From: Oscillospiraceae bacterium
GTDB taxonomy: Bacteria; Bacillota; Clostridia; Oscillospirales; Ruminococcaceae
Assembly (NCBI GenBank): GCA_017847875.1
Contig: JAGASN010000003.1
Coordinates: forward strand, 1 to 58,920
Reading direction: 5' to 3'
DNA: 58,920 bases
In this document: piece after piece, positions 52,142 through 58,920 of the stretch
How the letters are laid out: every line of letters begins with the position of its first letter
Position numbering within the stretch: position 1 is the first letter of the stretch
The notes under the pieces: generated by a model
What the model saw: only the letters and a program-made list of their open reading frames with translations
The model's database searches: none
Told to the model about the DNA's origin: nothing
Position numbers and translations under genes: made by a program

Positions 52142-54325
52142 ATGAAAAAAGAAAGTTCGATAAAAATAAATATTCTGCAAAAAGAAAAAAGCGTTGCGGA
52201 ACTTTTGCCGGAAGCGCTTGCGGTTTTTGCCGCTGCAGGAGGATTTTCTGCAATGCTCATAAAAGCGTTTTCTGTCGGAATAAGCCCCACTTTCGGACTT
52301 TTGTTTGGTCTTGCGGCGGCAATTTGCGTTTTCTTTTCCGGAAAGAAAACCGGTAAATTTGCACCGCTTGCCGTTTCGGCAATTTGCATTGCGGCGGTGT
52401 TCGCTATTCCGGTGCTCAGGAACGGACTTCTGGTGCTCGGCAATAATCTTCTGGAATTTTTGACCGCCGCCACCGGAAGGATTTATCTTCCTTTCGAGGT
52501 TTCAGTAGAAAGTTTGCCTGCGGTTTCGCTTTTCTTTTTGCTTGTCGCAATCTGCATTTTGATAAAAAATCCGGTTGTTTTGGCCTTTGCGACAGCCTTG
52601 ACCGCGGCCGGTTTGCTCATCGGATTTTTGAGCACGGATTTTTGGTTTCTGCTTTTCCTTTCCGGAATTGCGGGAATTGTGTTCAATGTTTTTCTGCCGC
52701 TTTTCGGCAGAAAAACAACCGCAAAATCTGCGGTTTCGGTTTTTGCGGTTCCGGTTGTATGCGTTTTGATTTGCACCGTGCTCATAAGTTTTGTCCCGGC
52801 GGGATTCGGCGAAAATGTTCGCTCTCTTGCCGAAAAAAACGCGCACAGCGTTGTTTTCGACAGCAAAACCAATGCAATGCCGGAAGGGGATTTTGAAAAT
52901 CTCGGCGCTTTTGATAAAAACGATGCTCAGGCGCTGGAAATCGCCATGGAAAAACCGCAGAAACTCTATCTCAAAGGCTTTGTTGGCGAAGTTTATAACG
53001 GAATGGGCTGGGAAGAAATCGAAAACAAAGACCTTGCGGAATATGCAGGGGATTTTTATATTCTCCATCAGAACGGATTTTTCGGCCAATCGGCGGTTTC
53101 TTCCGCGCTTGAAGCAACCGGAAAACAGGAATATTCCGCCATGAGCATCGCTAACCTTTCCGCGTGCTCAAAAAGAGCGTATCTGCCTTATGCAGTTGCA
53201 AATTACAGCTTTGACAGTCTTAAAATCGGCGACGCGAACACAAATTCCTTTGGCAAAAGCTATGAAATAAGCTATATTTCCGGTGGACTTTCGGAATGGT
53301 ACAAGGCTCAGGTGGAACTTTCGGAGAAGCAAGATACCGATGAAACGGTCGATGAGCACCTTGCGAACGAACAGCTTTACCGGGAATTTGCAAAGGCAAA
53401 TTACCTCGGAATCACCGAGGAAGCATATGCCGCAATAGACAGAATTTTTGCAGATTCCGAAGCTGAAACGGCAACGGAAATCATCAGTGAGATTCTTCTT
53501 TATCTCGAAAAAGGTGTTACATATGACGAAGATTTTTCATCAAACGGCGGAACGGATTTTGCGGCGTTCTTCCTTGAAAAATCCGCAAGGGGATATTCCG
53601 TCCACTATGCAACTGCGGTAACTCTGATGCTCCGATATTTCGGAATTCCCGCAAGATACGCTGAAGGATATTTCCTTCCGGCGGAAGAAGCGGCGGAATA
53701 TGAATCCGGCGAAACCATAATCCTTACAGAAAATCATGCGCACGCCTGGGCGGAATATTATCTCGAAGGAGTGGGCTGGATTCCCTTCGAGGTAACACCC
53801 GGATATATGGATGACGAACTCGAAAAGGCTGCTTTCAGCACCAATGGAGAAAGTTCGAAGCGCTATGAGCAGAGCGAGCTTCCGGAAACGAATGTTGAAC
53901 AGGACAGACCGAAGGACGATATCACCGAAGCAAAAAAAGATTATATGGTCCTGATTGCGGTTTCGGTGAGTGTGTTTGTGCTTGCGGTTGTTGCGGCGGC
54001 TGTTTATGTTATTGTAATGCGGAAGCGCCTTAAAAAAGCGCTTTTGGCCATCGATAACGCCGACAACAAAACCGGCGCCGCAATGCGCTTTGGATATGCA
54101 CAGAAACTTTCGGAAAACGCAGAACTTACTGCGGAAACGCTTGAAATCTGCGGATATTCCGCGGCTTTTGAAATAAACAGAGAATCCCTTTTCAGCGAAC
54201 ATCCGATTTCCGATGAACAGAGGAAAACGGTTGATGTTTATGCGGAAAAGATCCTTGCGGAATGCAAAAACAAATGGAACTTTTGGCAGAGATTAAAAAA
54301 CAGATTTGTGAAATTTATATACTAA
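52142..54325 (+). CDS. Membrane transglutaminase-fold protein, catalytic Cys replaced by Ser
   Basis: The 727-aa protein has about six N-terminal membrane helices, an extracytoplasmic transglutaminase-like domain, and one more helix (about 600-625, IAVSVSVFVLAVVAAAVYVI). The core reads ARGYSVHYATAVTLMLRYFG, in which Ser486 occupies the position of the catalytic Cys (usual form GYC). His534 (NHAHAWAEYY) and Glu550 (GWIPFEVTPGY) are at the other triad positions. It is therefore probably noncatalytic or modified in activity. The ATG at 52142 follows the DUF58 stop by 1 nt. It is the last gene of the operon. Confidence 0.88.
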   Translation: MKKESSIKINILQKEKSVAELLPEALAVFAAAGGFSAMLIKAFSVGISPTFGLLFGLAAAICVFFSGKKTGKFAPLAVSAICIAAVFAIPVLRNGLLVLGNNLLEFLTAATGRIYLPFEVSVESLPAVSLFFLLVAICILIKNPVVLAFATALTAAGLLIGFLSTDFWFLLFLSGIAGIVFNVFLPLFGRKTTAKSAVSVFAVPVVCVLICTVLISFVPAGFGENVRSLAEKNAHSVVFDSKTNAMPEGDFENLGAFDKNDAQALEIAMEKPQKLYLKGFVGEVYNGMGWEEIENKDLAEYAGDFYILHQNGFFGQSAVSSALEATGKQEYSAMSIANLSACSKRAYLPYAVANYSFDSLKIGDANTNSFGKSYEISYISGGLSEWYKAQVELSEKQDTDETVDEHLANEQLYREFAKANYLGITEEAYAAIDRIFADSEAETATEIISEILLYLEKGVTYDEDFSSNGGTDFAAFFLEKSARGYSVHYATAVTLMLRYFGIPARYAEGYFLPAEEAAEYESGETIILTENHAHAWAEYYLEGVGWIPFEVTPGYMDDELEKAAFSTNGESSKRYEQSELPETNVEQDRPKDDITEAKKDYMVLIAVSVSVFVLAVVAAAVYVIVMRKRLKKALLAIDNADNKTGAAMRFGYAQKLSENAELTAETLEICGYSAAFEINRESLFSEHPISDEQRKTVDVYAEKILAECKNKWNFWQRLKNRFVKFIY

Positions 54326-54331
54326 AGAACA

Positions 54332-54364
54332 AACCCGGACAGTCAGATGCTGTCCGGGTTTTTC
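54332..54364 (+). terminator. Intrinsic terminator of the cobalamin-regulated operon
   Basis: AACCCGGACAG (54332-54342) pairs perfectly with CTGTCCGGGTT (54350-54360), followed by T residues. Confidence 0.9.
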
Positions 54365-54372
54365 ATCAATCA

Positions 54373-54484
54373 TTTCATCGCTCATTTTTATTGATAAATG
54401 AGTGATGAAAACATAAAATTGTGCAAATAATGGCCTTAAAAACCCATAAAAATGTGCAAATAACTGCTGAAAAAACTTGGAAAA
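54373..54484. repeat. Hairpin plus two iteron-like 33-bp repeats (left border of defence island)
   Basis: An imperfect copy of the TTTCATC-CTCATTTTT hairpin (54373-54410) is followed by two units centred on GTGCAAATAA at 54421 and 54454, exactly 33 bp apart. Related units recur at 58617-58720. No gene is seen from 54,326 to 54,559. Confidence 0.65.
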
Positions 54485-54559
54485 AGGTGAAAGTTGTGTT
54501 ACATCTTATTGTGCATGTCATTTTTTATGTTTTAAGTTTTTCGAAAATTCATTTTTTGC

Positions 54560-54961
54560 TTAGATGATATTTCGTACTTCGTTTTCTACGATATTAAACC
54601 TCATAAATTCCGGAATTGCTTTTTTTATGGCTTTCTCTTTTGAATAATTGCTACCAGAAACGGCAGAAATTGCTATAATGCTTGAGGGATAAATGGTTTC
54701 ACTTAAAGAATGCAGGCGAAGGTCGTTATATTTATTGCAAAGAGGAATATTGTTTATACGGCTTAAATAATCAAGCATTGCGAGAAGATAAAAACTTTCC
54801 GGATACCATTTACGGTCGAAATATTCTATTATAATATTATTTTCAAGGATTTCTATGATGAAATTTATATCACCAAGTTCTTTGAGTCTGTGGCAAACAT
54901 TGCTTTTGAAAAGTTCAAAACTGCAACGCTTTAAAAAACAAAGCGTGGGCAAATTTTTCAT
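54560..54961 (-). CDS. Island-associated hypothetical protein, 133 aa
   Basis: I recognise no named domain. The ATG at 54961 (MKNLPTLCFLKRC) has GGTGATTAT upstream; an ATG seven codons earlier is possible but has no ribosome binding site. Features are a Tyr-rich helical centre (EYFDRKWYPESFYLLAMLDY) and the C-terminal IPEFMRFNIVENEVRNII. It has no membrane helix or signal. It lies between two repeat modules and next to Gabija, so a defence or element-maintenance role is possible but unsupported. Confidence 0.6.
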   Translation of the reverse strand: MKNLPTLCFLKRCSFELFKSNVCHRLKELGDINFIIEILENNIIIEYFDRKWYPESFYLLAMLDYLSRINNIPLCNKYNDLRLHSLSETIYPSSIIAISAVSGSNYSKEKAIKKAIPEFMRFNIVENEVRNII

Positions 54962-55016
54962 ATAATCACCAGCCTTTGCCATATTATAACGATATGTCAA
55001 AACGGTGTCAATAATA

Positions 55017-55197
55017 TTTTCATCACCTATTTTTGTTGAAAAATGAGTGATGAAAATACCCAAAAATGCCCCAAATATTCCGCAAATTATAATTTTTTGA
55101 GTAATTTCTGTTATCAAAATTTTATCAACAGTGATAAAAAATCCGCATAAATAAAACAAAAAGTGGCTTGAAAACCAAAAGGAATTATTCCCACTCG
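55017..55197. repeat. Repeat R2: second copy of the R1 module
   Basis: It shares with 40784-40972 the segments GTTGAAAAATGAGTGATGAA, CCGCATAAATAAAACAAAAA, GTGGCTTGAAAACCAAAAGG and ATTATTCCCACTCG, in the same orientation. It lacks about 20 bp that form the second arm of the inner hairpin in R1. It marks a likely island boundary on the left side of Gabija. Confidence 0.75.
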
Positions 55198-55573
55198 GCT
55201 TGTGAAGCCTTGATTTTACAAAAGTAGCGATAGCGCTACACAATTTTATCCTTTATTCATGCGATTTATTTGAACCGCCGTTTTTATTATCCGGAAACCC
55301 TGTACTCAAAATGTACTCAGAAGGGAGTACCAGATTACAAGATAATTATAATGGAAGAACAAGTGAATGTCAACACTTTAAAGCGGTAAATTAGGTTTTA
55401 ATTTATATCCTTTTTTATTTGAACACCGCTTTTTAATTTGTTAAAAACCATTGTTGAGGCGAGATTTGCAGATGCGGTTTTAGACAAAATTTACATAATT
55501 TCAAGTGTTAAACTAAGTGCGGGATTACATATTTAGTACCGTTGCCGTTTTTGTTAGATATTATTGTGAATTA
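55198..55573. other. Noncoding gap between repeat R2 and gajB
   Basis: No gene is supported here. The stretch contains two direct copies of TGTACTCA (around 55300) and the inverted repeat GTACTC-AGAAGG-GAGTAC, and otherwise AT-rich sequence that may be decayed element DNA. Confidence 0.5.
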
Positions 55574-56794
55574 CTATTTTGAATTTTCTACTGTAGATGC
55601 TGGATTCGCATATTCGTAAGCAGGTATCACATTATTGGCGAGGTGAATGTCAACAGCTTTAAAAAATGCATTTTCTTTTGGATTGTTTATCGCAAAGACG
55701 ACACTATGTTTCGCCCTTGTGCATGCCACATAAAACTTAGCTCTAGTTTGATTTGATGTGATTTTTGTTTGTTTTTCTATAAACGGTATAGTTGTACTAA
55801 CAGGAATAATTACCACTCGTTCGTACGTTGCGCCTTTGGCACCACCATAATTGAAAATGTCGCAACTATGAGGAAAATCCACCTTGGCTTTTTTGTCATA
55901 CCGCAGTATTGTAGGATGATAATGGTCACAGTATTGACTGAGATACTTAACGTCCATCACATAAACGCCTGTATTGTCAACCGTGTCGCGGTATTCGATA
56001 CTGTCATCTGGATTAACAATAGAATCTACGTCCCCGTGTATTGTATTAACAAAGTCACAAATTTTGCAATTAAACCTTCTTGTGGTATTTGCGTAGGAGG
56101 TAGTGCACACCCCTTTCTTCTCAAGCATCTTAAAGTAGTTTCTAATGTTCTCATCTCTATACTGACTGTTTTTGGGAGAATTGTTTGTTCTATAGGTAGC
56201 CTGTTTATAATCTCCTACGCAAGTTATAAAAATTTGAGAATCAAAAAGCAGCCGAATAATTTCCAAATCCCAACCAGCATAATCTTGAACTTCATCAATA
56301 AACACATGTGAGTAAATACTTTCCATTCTCGTGATTGCTTTTCCATCAGAATGTTCGTTACACACATATGCTAGATGACTTGCTTTGTCTGGAATAATAT
56401 CCTTATGTTTATTTATAAAATATTGTACTTGTGCTTGATTATATAATTTTGGTTGAGGATCTGTATTATAAAAAGCAATAGAATTTATAAAATTTTCCGG
56501 AAAAGTAAAAGAATAGTTACCTTTTGGAAATTTATATTTCAACTTTAATGAACATTGATATGGTTTTATAAAGTCAGAAAGCAAAAAGCTATACCAAGAT
56601 TTAATAATTACTTTGTCGCTTAAAACACCACCATTCTGCTTTTTGTATTCATTTTCTAAAGAACGAGTACCTTCATTTGTGTAGGACAACAGCAGAACAT
56701 ATTTATTCCCATTTTCTAAAGCTGATTTTGCTTTGGCACACAAAGAATATGTTTTACCGTTACCTGCTGCTGCAAATATTACTTGGTTATTCAT
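55574..56794 (-). CDS. gajB: Gabija GajB, UvrD-like helicase
   Basis: The 406-aa protein has Walker A FAAAGNGKTYSL at its N-terminus, a helicase motif LLLSYTNEGTRSL, Walker B HVFIDEVQDYAGWD and a C-terminal motif YVACTRAKHSVVF. This is the superfamily 1A layout of GajB. In the Gabija anti-phage system, GajB works with the GajA nuclease and responds to DNA termini. The ATG at 56794 overlaps gajA by 8 nt; an upstream TTG/ATG start is less likely because it would lie farther inside gajA. It is somewhat shorter than the well-studied GajB (about 494 aa). Confidence 0.85.
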   Translation of the reverse strand: MNNQVIFAAAGNGKTYSLCAKAKSALENGNKYVLLLSYTNEGTRSLENEYKKQNGGVLSDKVIIKSWYSFLLSDFIKPYQCSLKLKYKFPKGNYSFTFPENFINSIAFYNTDPQPKLYNQAQVQYFINKHKDIIPDKASHLAYVCNEHSDGKAITRMESIYSHVFIDEVQDYAGWDLEIIRLLFDSQIFITCVGDYKQATYRTNNSPKNSQYRDENIRNYFKMLEKKGVCTTSYANTTRRFNCKICDFVNTIHGDVDSIVNPDDSIEYRDTVDNTGVYVMDVKYLSQYCDHYHPTILRYDKKAKVDFPHSCDIFNYGGAKGATYERVVIIPVSTTIPFIEKQTKITSNQTRAKFYVACTRAKHSVVFAINNPKENAFFKAVDIHLANNVIPAYEYANPASTVENSK

Positions 56795-58427
56795 CCAATT
56801 CAACCTTGCTTTCATTAACCACCCCAATAGCTTTTAAAATATATCGAGGATATTTTATTTTTTGATCACTGGTAAAAACCCGCATACTCCAATTAGTTTT
56901 GTTCCCTAACATAAAATTTTTGATACTTTCCGGGTCTCGACTTTCGATATCTTTACCACAATAGATAATTGATTTAAAAGTTTCAAAGTCATCAAGATTT
57001 ACCGAAAGGACGGACGGCTCAAGTGTATTTAAAGCGTTATCAGACTCCACACAAAGTTTAACTAAATCTCTGTATTTTTCGTATCGTGCTCGTACTATTT
57101 CAACGTTGCCGTCATTATCAGTTACCACGGTTAGCGACTTTCTTATCAGTGACGCAAGCTCGCAATATCGCTGAAATGCCAAGCTATCCACTGCGACCAC
57201 ATCTATGCCAGCTTCTATTGGCTGCTTTCCGAAGTTATCAATATATGCCTTTTGAACAATCAACTCATCCGCAGGACCTTCGACTAATATTACATGATTG
57301 GCCAACAAAATTCGTAAAGTGTTATAGCCCGGAAGCTTAAGAAAATAATCGTATGTGTCTTTACTTAACATTTTGAATGGAACGGTACTCTCATTTGCGA
57401 CCAAATGAAGGTATTGTAACCCAAGTTTATTTGCAACAAAACTACTATGAGTGGAGACGAATAATTGTTTTCCTGTGCTTTCCGATAATTTTGATATAAG
57501 AATAGACATATTTGCATATGAGAGATTGTTTTCCGGTTCCTCGATTATCAAAATATCTACATCTGAATTTTGAAGCAAAAAGATTTCCGATTTAAACATG
57601 TTTTGGGTTCCAAATCCTGAATTTTCAAGAGGAATACCATCCAACGAAATGGTCATGTCGCCTTTCCATTCGTCTATGCCACTTTCTCTCAGATTCAAGC
57701 TGATTGCTTTTCCTTCAAAACTGTGACTTTGTTGCAGTTTGTCATTAAGCCGCTTCACAGCTTGGTTCTCAGTAAATTCGTGTCGATTTGCTCTGTAAGC
57801 ATGACGCAATTCGGTCATATCTTCTTCTGTAAGATACTCATTAATGCTGCCAGAAACAAAACGATTTAAAACAGGTCCATAATCCTTTTTTGTTGTATCT
57901 ATACAAGCAACTTTTTTAGCAGTTGTCTGAGCATAATACTCCGGGTTTGCAAATGATCTATAATTGACCTTGTAGTATTCTATCGGAATATCTTTAACCT
58001 TTCCCTCTGCCAAGAGCTGTTTATATGCGGAAGCGTATTGTGTATCAAATATAATTTCAACCTTAACACCTTCGGTATCTTCGTGCAGCGAGTTATTAGT
58101 TCCCTTGAATTTTTTAATAGCAACTTCATCTTCCTTGGACGCAGAAAAGTATGCTTCTATTTCAATCGTAGGCAAAATAGGTGTATTACCTGATTCGACA
58201 GCTTCTATAAAATCCTTGCGGATTTTTGCATTAAACCAATCAAGATTAACCCGGTTGGCAATGTTGCTACCATTAATCTTTCCGGTCAATACCATAGCTA
58301 ATGCTTCAAGAATTGTCGTTTTACCAGAGTCATTTTCACCGACAAAAATATTCATATCGTCGTTCATTTTAATGGTAACATTCTGGAACAGTTTATAATT
58401 TATAATTTTAAGTTTGTTAATTCTCAT
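56787..58427 (-). CDS. gajA: Gabija GajA, OLD-family ATPase-nuclease
   Basis: The 546-aa protein starts MRINKLKIINYKLF, followed by Walker A GENDSGKTT (30-38). The ABC-type dimer region holds Walker B ILIIEEPENN (292-301) and FVSTHSSF. A Toprim nuclease domain follows, with LVEGPADELI (Glu383) and TDNDG (Asp437, Asp439). This is the structure of GajA, a site-specific nickase held inactive by nucleotides. The ATG at 58427 has AAGGAG upstream and is chosen over an earlier in-frame start. The gene directly precedes gajB and is preceded by a terminated leader RNA. Confidence 0.88.
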   Translation of the reverse strand: MRINKLKIINYKLFQNVTIKMNDDMNIFVGENDSGKTTILEALAMVLTGKINGSNIANRVNLDWFNAKIRKDFIEAVESGNTPILPTIEIEAYFSASKEDEVAIKKFKGTNNSLHEDTEGVKVEIIFDTQYASAYKQLLAEGKVKDIPIEYYKVNYRSFANPEYYAQTTAKKVACIDTTKKDYGPVLNRFVSGSINEYLTEEDMTELRHAYRANRHEFTENQAVKRLNDKLQQSHSFEGKAISLNLRESGIDEWKGDMTISLDGIPLENSGFGTQNMFKSEIFLLQNSDVDILIIEEPENNLSYANMSILISKLSESTGKQLFVSTHSSFVANKLGLQYLHLVANESTVPFKMLSKDTYDYFLKLPGYNTLRILLANHVILVEGPADELIVQKAYIDNFGKQPIEAGIDVVAVDSLAFQRYCELASLIRKSLTVVTDNDGNVEIVRARYEKYRDLVKLCVESDNALNTLEPSVLSVNLDDFETFKSIIYCGKDIESRDPESIKNFMLGNKTNWSMRVFTSDQKIKYPRYILKAIGVVNESKVELDE

Positions 58428-58458
58428 ATGTACACTCCTTTTTTGGAATTCTGGTAAA

Positions 58459-58516
58459 ACAAAAACCGCATGGAATTCTTCCATACGGTTGACGTGGACG
58501 GGCCAACGCCCACCGA
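58459..58516 (-). ncRNA. Short leader RNA with terminator upstream of gajA
   Basis: On the minus strand, a promoter (58523-58551) is followed by about 55 nt that start near 58516. They contain GGTGGGCGTTGGCCCGTCC and end in a hairpin, AACCGTATGGAA pairing with TTCCATGCGGTT (58490-58464), then TTTTTGTTTT. The gajA ribosome binding site follows. The RNA should terminate before gajA unless the hairpin is bypassed, which suggests attenuation. I cannot assign it to a known RNA family. Confidence 0.5.
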
Positions 58517-58522
58517 TAATTT

Positions 58523-58551
58523 ATTATATAATAAAATACAGTTTTTTTCAA
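58523..58551 (-). promoter_or_regulatory. Promoter for the leader RNA and Gabija operon
   Basis: On the minus strand, TTGAAA (58551-58546) and TATAAT (58528-58523) are 17 bp apart. Confidence 0.7.
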
Positions 58552-58616
58552 TGTAATAGAATTATTGAAAATATATTTCTAATCAAATATTCGTATTTAA
58601 TGTAAAAAATCAAACA

Positions 58617-58720
58617 ATTTTTAAAAATGTGCAAAGAACGTCTCCTAAAACATATAAAATTGTGAAAACAATGGATTTAAAAACGTGTGAAATTGTGCAA
58701 ACAACTGCTTAAATAAATTG
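58617..58720. repeat. Three iteron-like 33-bp repeats (right border of defence island)
   Basis: The units are centred on GTGCAAAGAA (58629), GTGAAAACAA (58662) and GTGCAAACAA (58695), each exactly 33 bp apart. They share ATAAAATTGTG and a following run like TTAAAAAC. They match the units at 54421 and 54454. Confidence 0.7.
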
Positions 58721-58749
58721 ATATAACAAAAAGAGCTAACAAATTTTGA

Positions 58750-58920
58750 AACGAAAAATCCGTCCACTCTTTTTTTAATAATTTACATTATGAGAAGTTC
58801 GCTGATGGAACGGTAAAATGCATTGAGAATGAGATACCGTTTGAGCTGCCGGATGGTTGGGCGTGGAGCAGATTTTCATCCGCATTTATTATAAATCCAA
58901 GAAACAATCTTCCTGACGAT
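58750..58920 (+). pseudogene. hsdS: Type I restriction specificity (HsdS) fragment, start missing
   Basis: From the TGA at 58747 the frame is open to the window edge and reads LHYEKFADGTVKCIENEIPF, then ELPDGWAWSRFSS. This is a signature of HsdS target-recognition domains. No ATG, GTG or TTG lies in frame before the motif, so the fragment may be a silent, 5'-truncated cassette or a gene broken by island insertion. The rest lies beyond the window. Confidence 0.7.

Noticed and set aside
54421..58720. Possible CRISPR array from the 33-bp spaced repeats
   Set aside because: Units are degenerate over their whole length, too few, with no spacer-like unique segments and no cas genes.

Overview
This window looks like the chromosome of an anaerobic, spore-forming Firmicute of class Clostridia, probably an uncultured gut Oscillospirales/Ruminococcaceae-type organism. 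The basis is the gene content (a spoVT remnant, DUF1836, AzlCD, a PyrK/PyrDB-type pyrimidine operon, Cys-rich lipoproteins), the strong AGGAGG ribosome binding sites, and a moderately AT-rich composition. No rRNA or tRNA gene was seen.

Region 1 (1 to about 10,765) is one end of an integrated, partly decayed mobile element. It holds a topoisomerase III fragment joined to a TnpV fragment, a QDE-1/YonO-like single-chain RNA polymerase split by an in-frame TAG, ParM/ParR and ParB-like partition genes, a 5'-truncated MobA-type relaxase and a large serine recombinase. The recombinase reads without a stop into the 3' part of spoVT, so the element appears to sit inside spoVT. The matching 5' half of spoVT would be outside the window.

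Region 2 (about 11,200-40,700) is mostly ordinary chromosome. It contains a MarR-regulated heterodimeric ABC exporter and a complete pyrimidine operon (pyrC-carB-pyrK-pyrD-pyrF-pyrE-pyrB) behind an attenuator-like leader; its pyrB carries a PyrI-type zinc domain and carA is absent. It also holds a glycosyltransferase, a DHHW lipoprotein, a Nudix hydrolase, a CofE-like ligase, several XRE-type regulators, malQ, cardiolipin synthase, azlCD, nagB and an M20 amidohydrolase.

Region 3 (about 41,100-54,330) is the most interesting. A cobalamin riboswitch with an intrinsic terminator precedes six co-directional genes. They encode a very large secreted protein with Ig-like domains and a beta-propeller, a DUF4430 protein (the fold of the beta domain of intrinsic factor and transcobalamin), a lipoprotein with alpha/alpha-toroid repeats (the fold of their alpha domain), and a MoxR ATPase, DUF58 protein and membrane transglutaminase-fold protein. 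I read this as a B12-repressed, surface-exposed corrinoid capture system that resembles a split intrinsic factor. The transglutaminase-fold protein has Ser where Cys is expected. An AraC/GyrI-like regulator is divergent to it.

Region 4 (about 54,370-58,920) is a small defence island: an unknown 133-aa protein, a Gabija-type gajA/gajB pair behind a short terminated leader RNA, and an hsdS fragment at the right edge. It is bordered by iteron-like 33-bp repeats. A second repeat family of about 185 bp, ending in a guaA-tail-like sequence, occurs at 40.8 kb and 55.0 kb, on both sides of region 3.
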